From positions 1-14,302 of the forward strand of contig URMS01000041.1 in the NCBI GenBank assembly GCA_900548975.1: a DNA stretch of 14,302 bases. Direction: 5' to 3'. The stretch comes from an uncultured Porphyromonadaceae bacterium. GTDB taxonomy: Bacteria > Bacteroidota > Bacteroidia > Bacteroidales > Muribaculaceae. Positions 14,267-14,302 of the stretch are shown piece by piece (the stretch's first letter is position 1; every line of letters begins with the position of its first letter). The notes under the pieces were generated by a model. The model searched no databases. It was not told the origin of the DNA and saw only the letters and a list, made by a program, of their open reading frames with translations. The translations under genes and the position numbers were made by a program.

Positions 14267-14302
14267 AATATTCACACAGCCTGGGGTTTGGACGCCGCAG
14301 GC

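Noticed and set aside
13857..14267. Plus-strand open frame running past the end of rubrerythrin
   Set aside because: Out of frame with rubrerythrin, Arg/Pro/His-rich and without a domain or start context; the downstream 160 bp is treated as non-coding.

Overview
The window looks like a chromosomal segment from a Bacteroidales bacterium, most plausibly a GC-rich gut lineage such as Muribaculaceae; this assignment is inference. It rests on promoters with the Bacteroidetes -7 element TAnnTTTG, start codons without Shine-Dalgarno sequences, two neighbouring secreted proteins with type IX secretion (T9SS) sorting-like tails, a C10 (streptopain-family) peptidase, a Bacteroides-like hexameric glutamate dehydrogenase and a classical rubrerythrin. 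I see no tRNA, rRNA, CRISPR array or transposase.

Left part (1-2850): a small lipoprotein gene of unknown function (minus strand) ends at a clear terminator. It is divergent from trmD (tRNA m1G37 methyltransferase), with a 25/26-bp tandem repeat in the gap. trmD converges with a small three-helix membrane protein gene only 5 bp away. Upstream of that, on the minus strand, ruvX (YqgF nuclease-fold protein) and def (peptide deformylase) form an ATGA-overlapping operon.

Middle (2855-7031): an AT-richer KilA-N domain gene (minus strand) sits between housekeeping genes and contains a 26-bp perfect palindrome in its coding sequence. Divergent from it is an NSUN/RsmF-type RNA m5C methyltransferase gene, translationally coupled (ATGA) to an MsbA-like ABC exporter gene.

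Right part (7198-14142): a secreted protein with fibronectin type III (FN3) and beta-sandwich domains, then a secreted C10 cysteine peptidase. Both have signal peptides and T9SS-like C-terminal domains and could be surface or extracellular products. Next come gdhA (ammonium/glutamate metabolism) and a rubrerythrin gene (peroxide detoxification), each set off by terminators. The last 160 bases hold two hairpins and no gene I can support.

No complete new multi-gene system is evident. The best leads are the FN3 domain apparently split by an in-frame 165-codon insertion with near-identical 14-bp borders and lower GC, and the perfect palindrome inside the KilA-N gene. Several promoter boxes lie so close to start codons that the mRNAs should be nearly leaderless.
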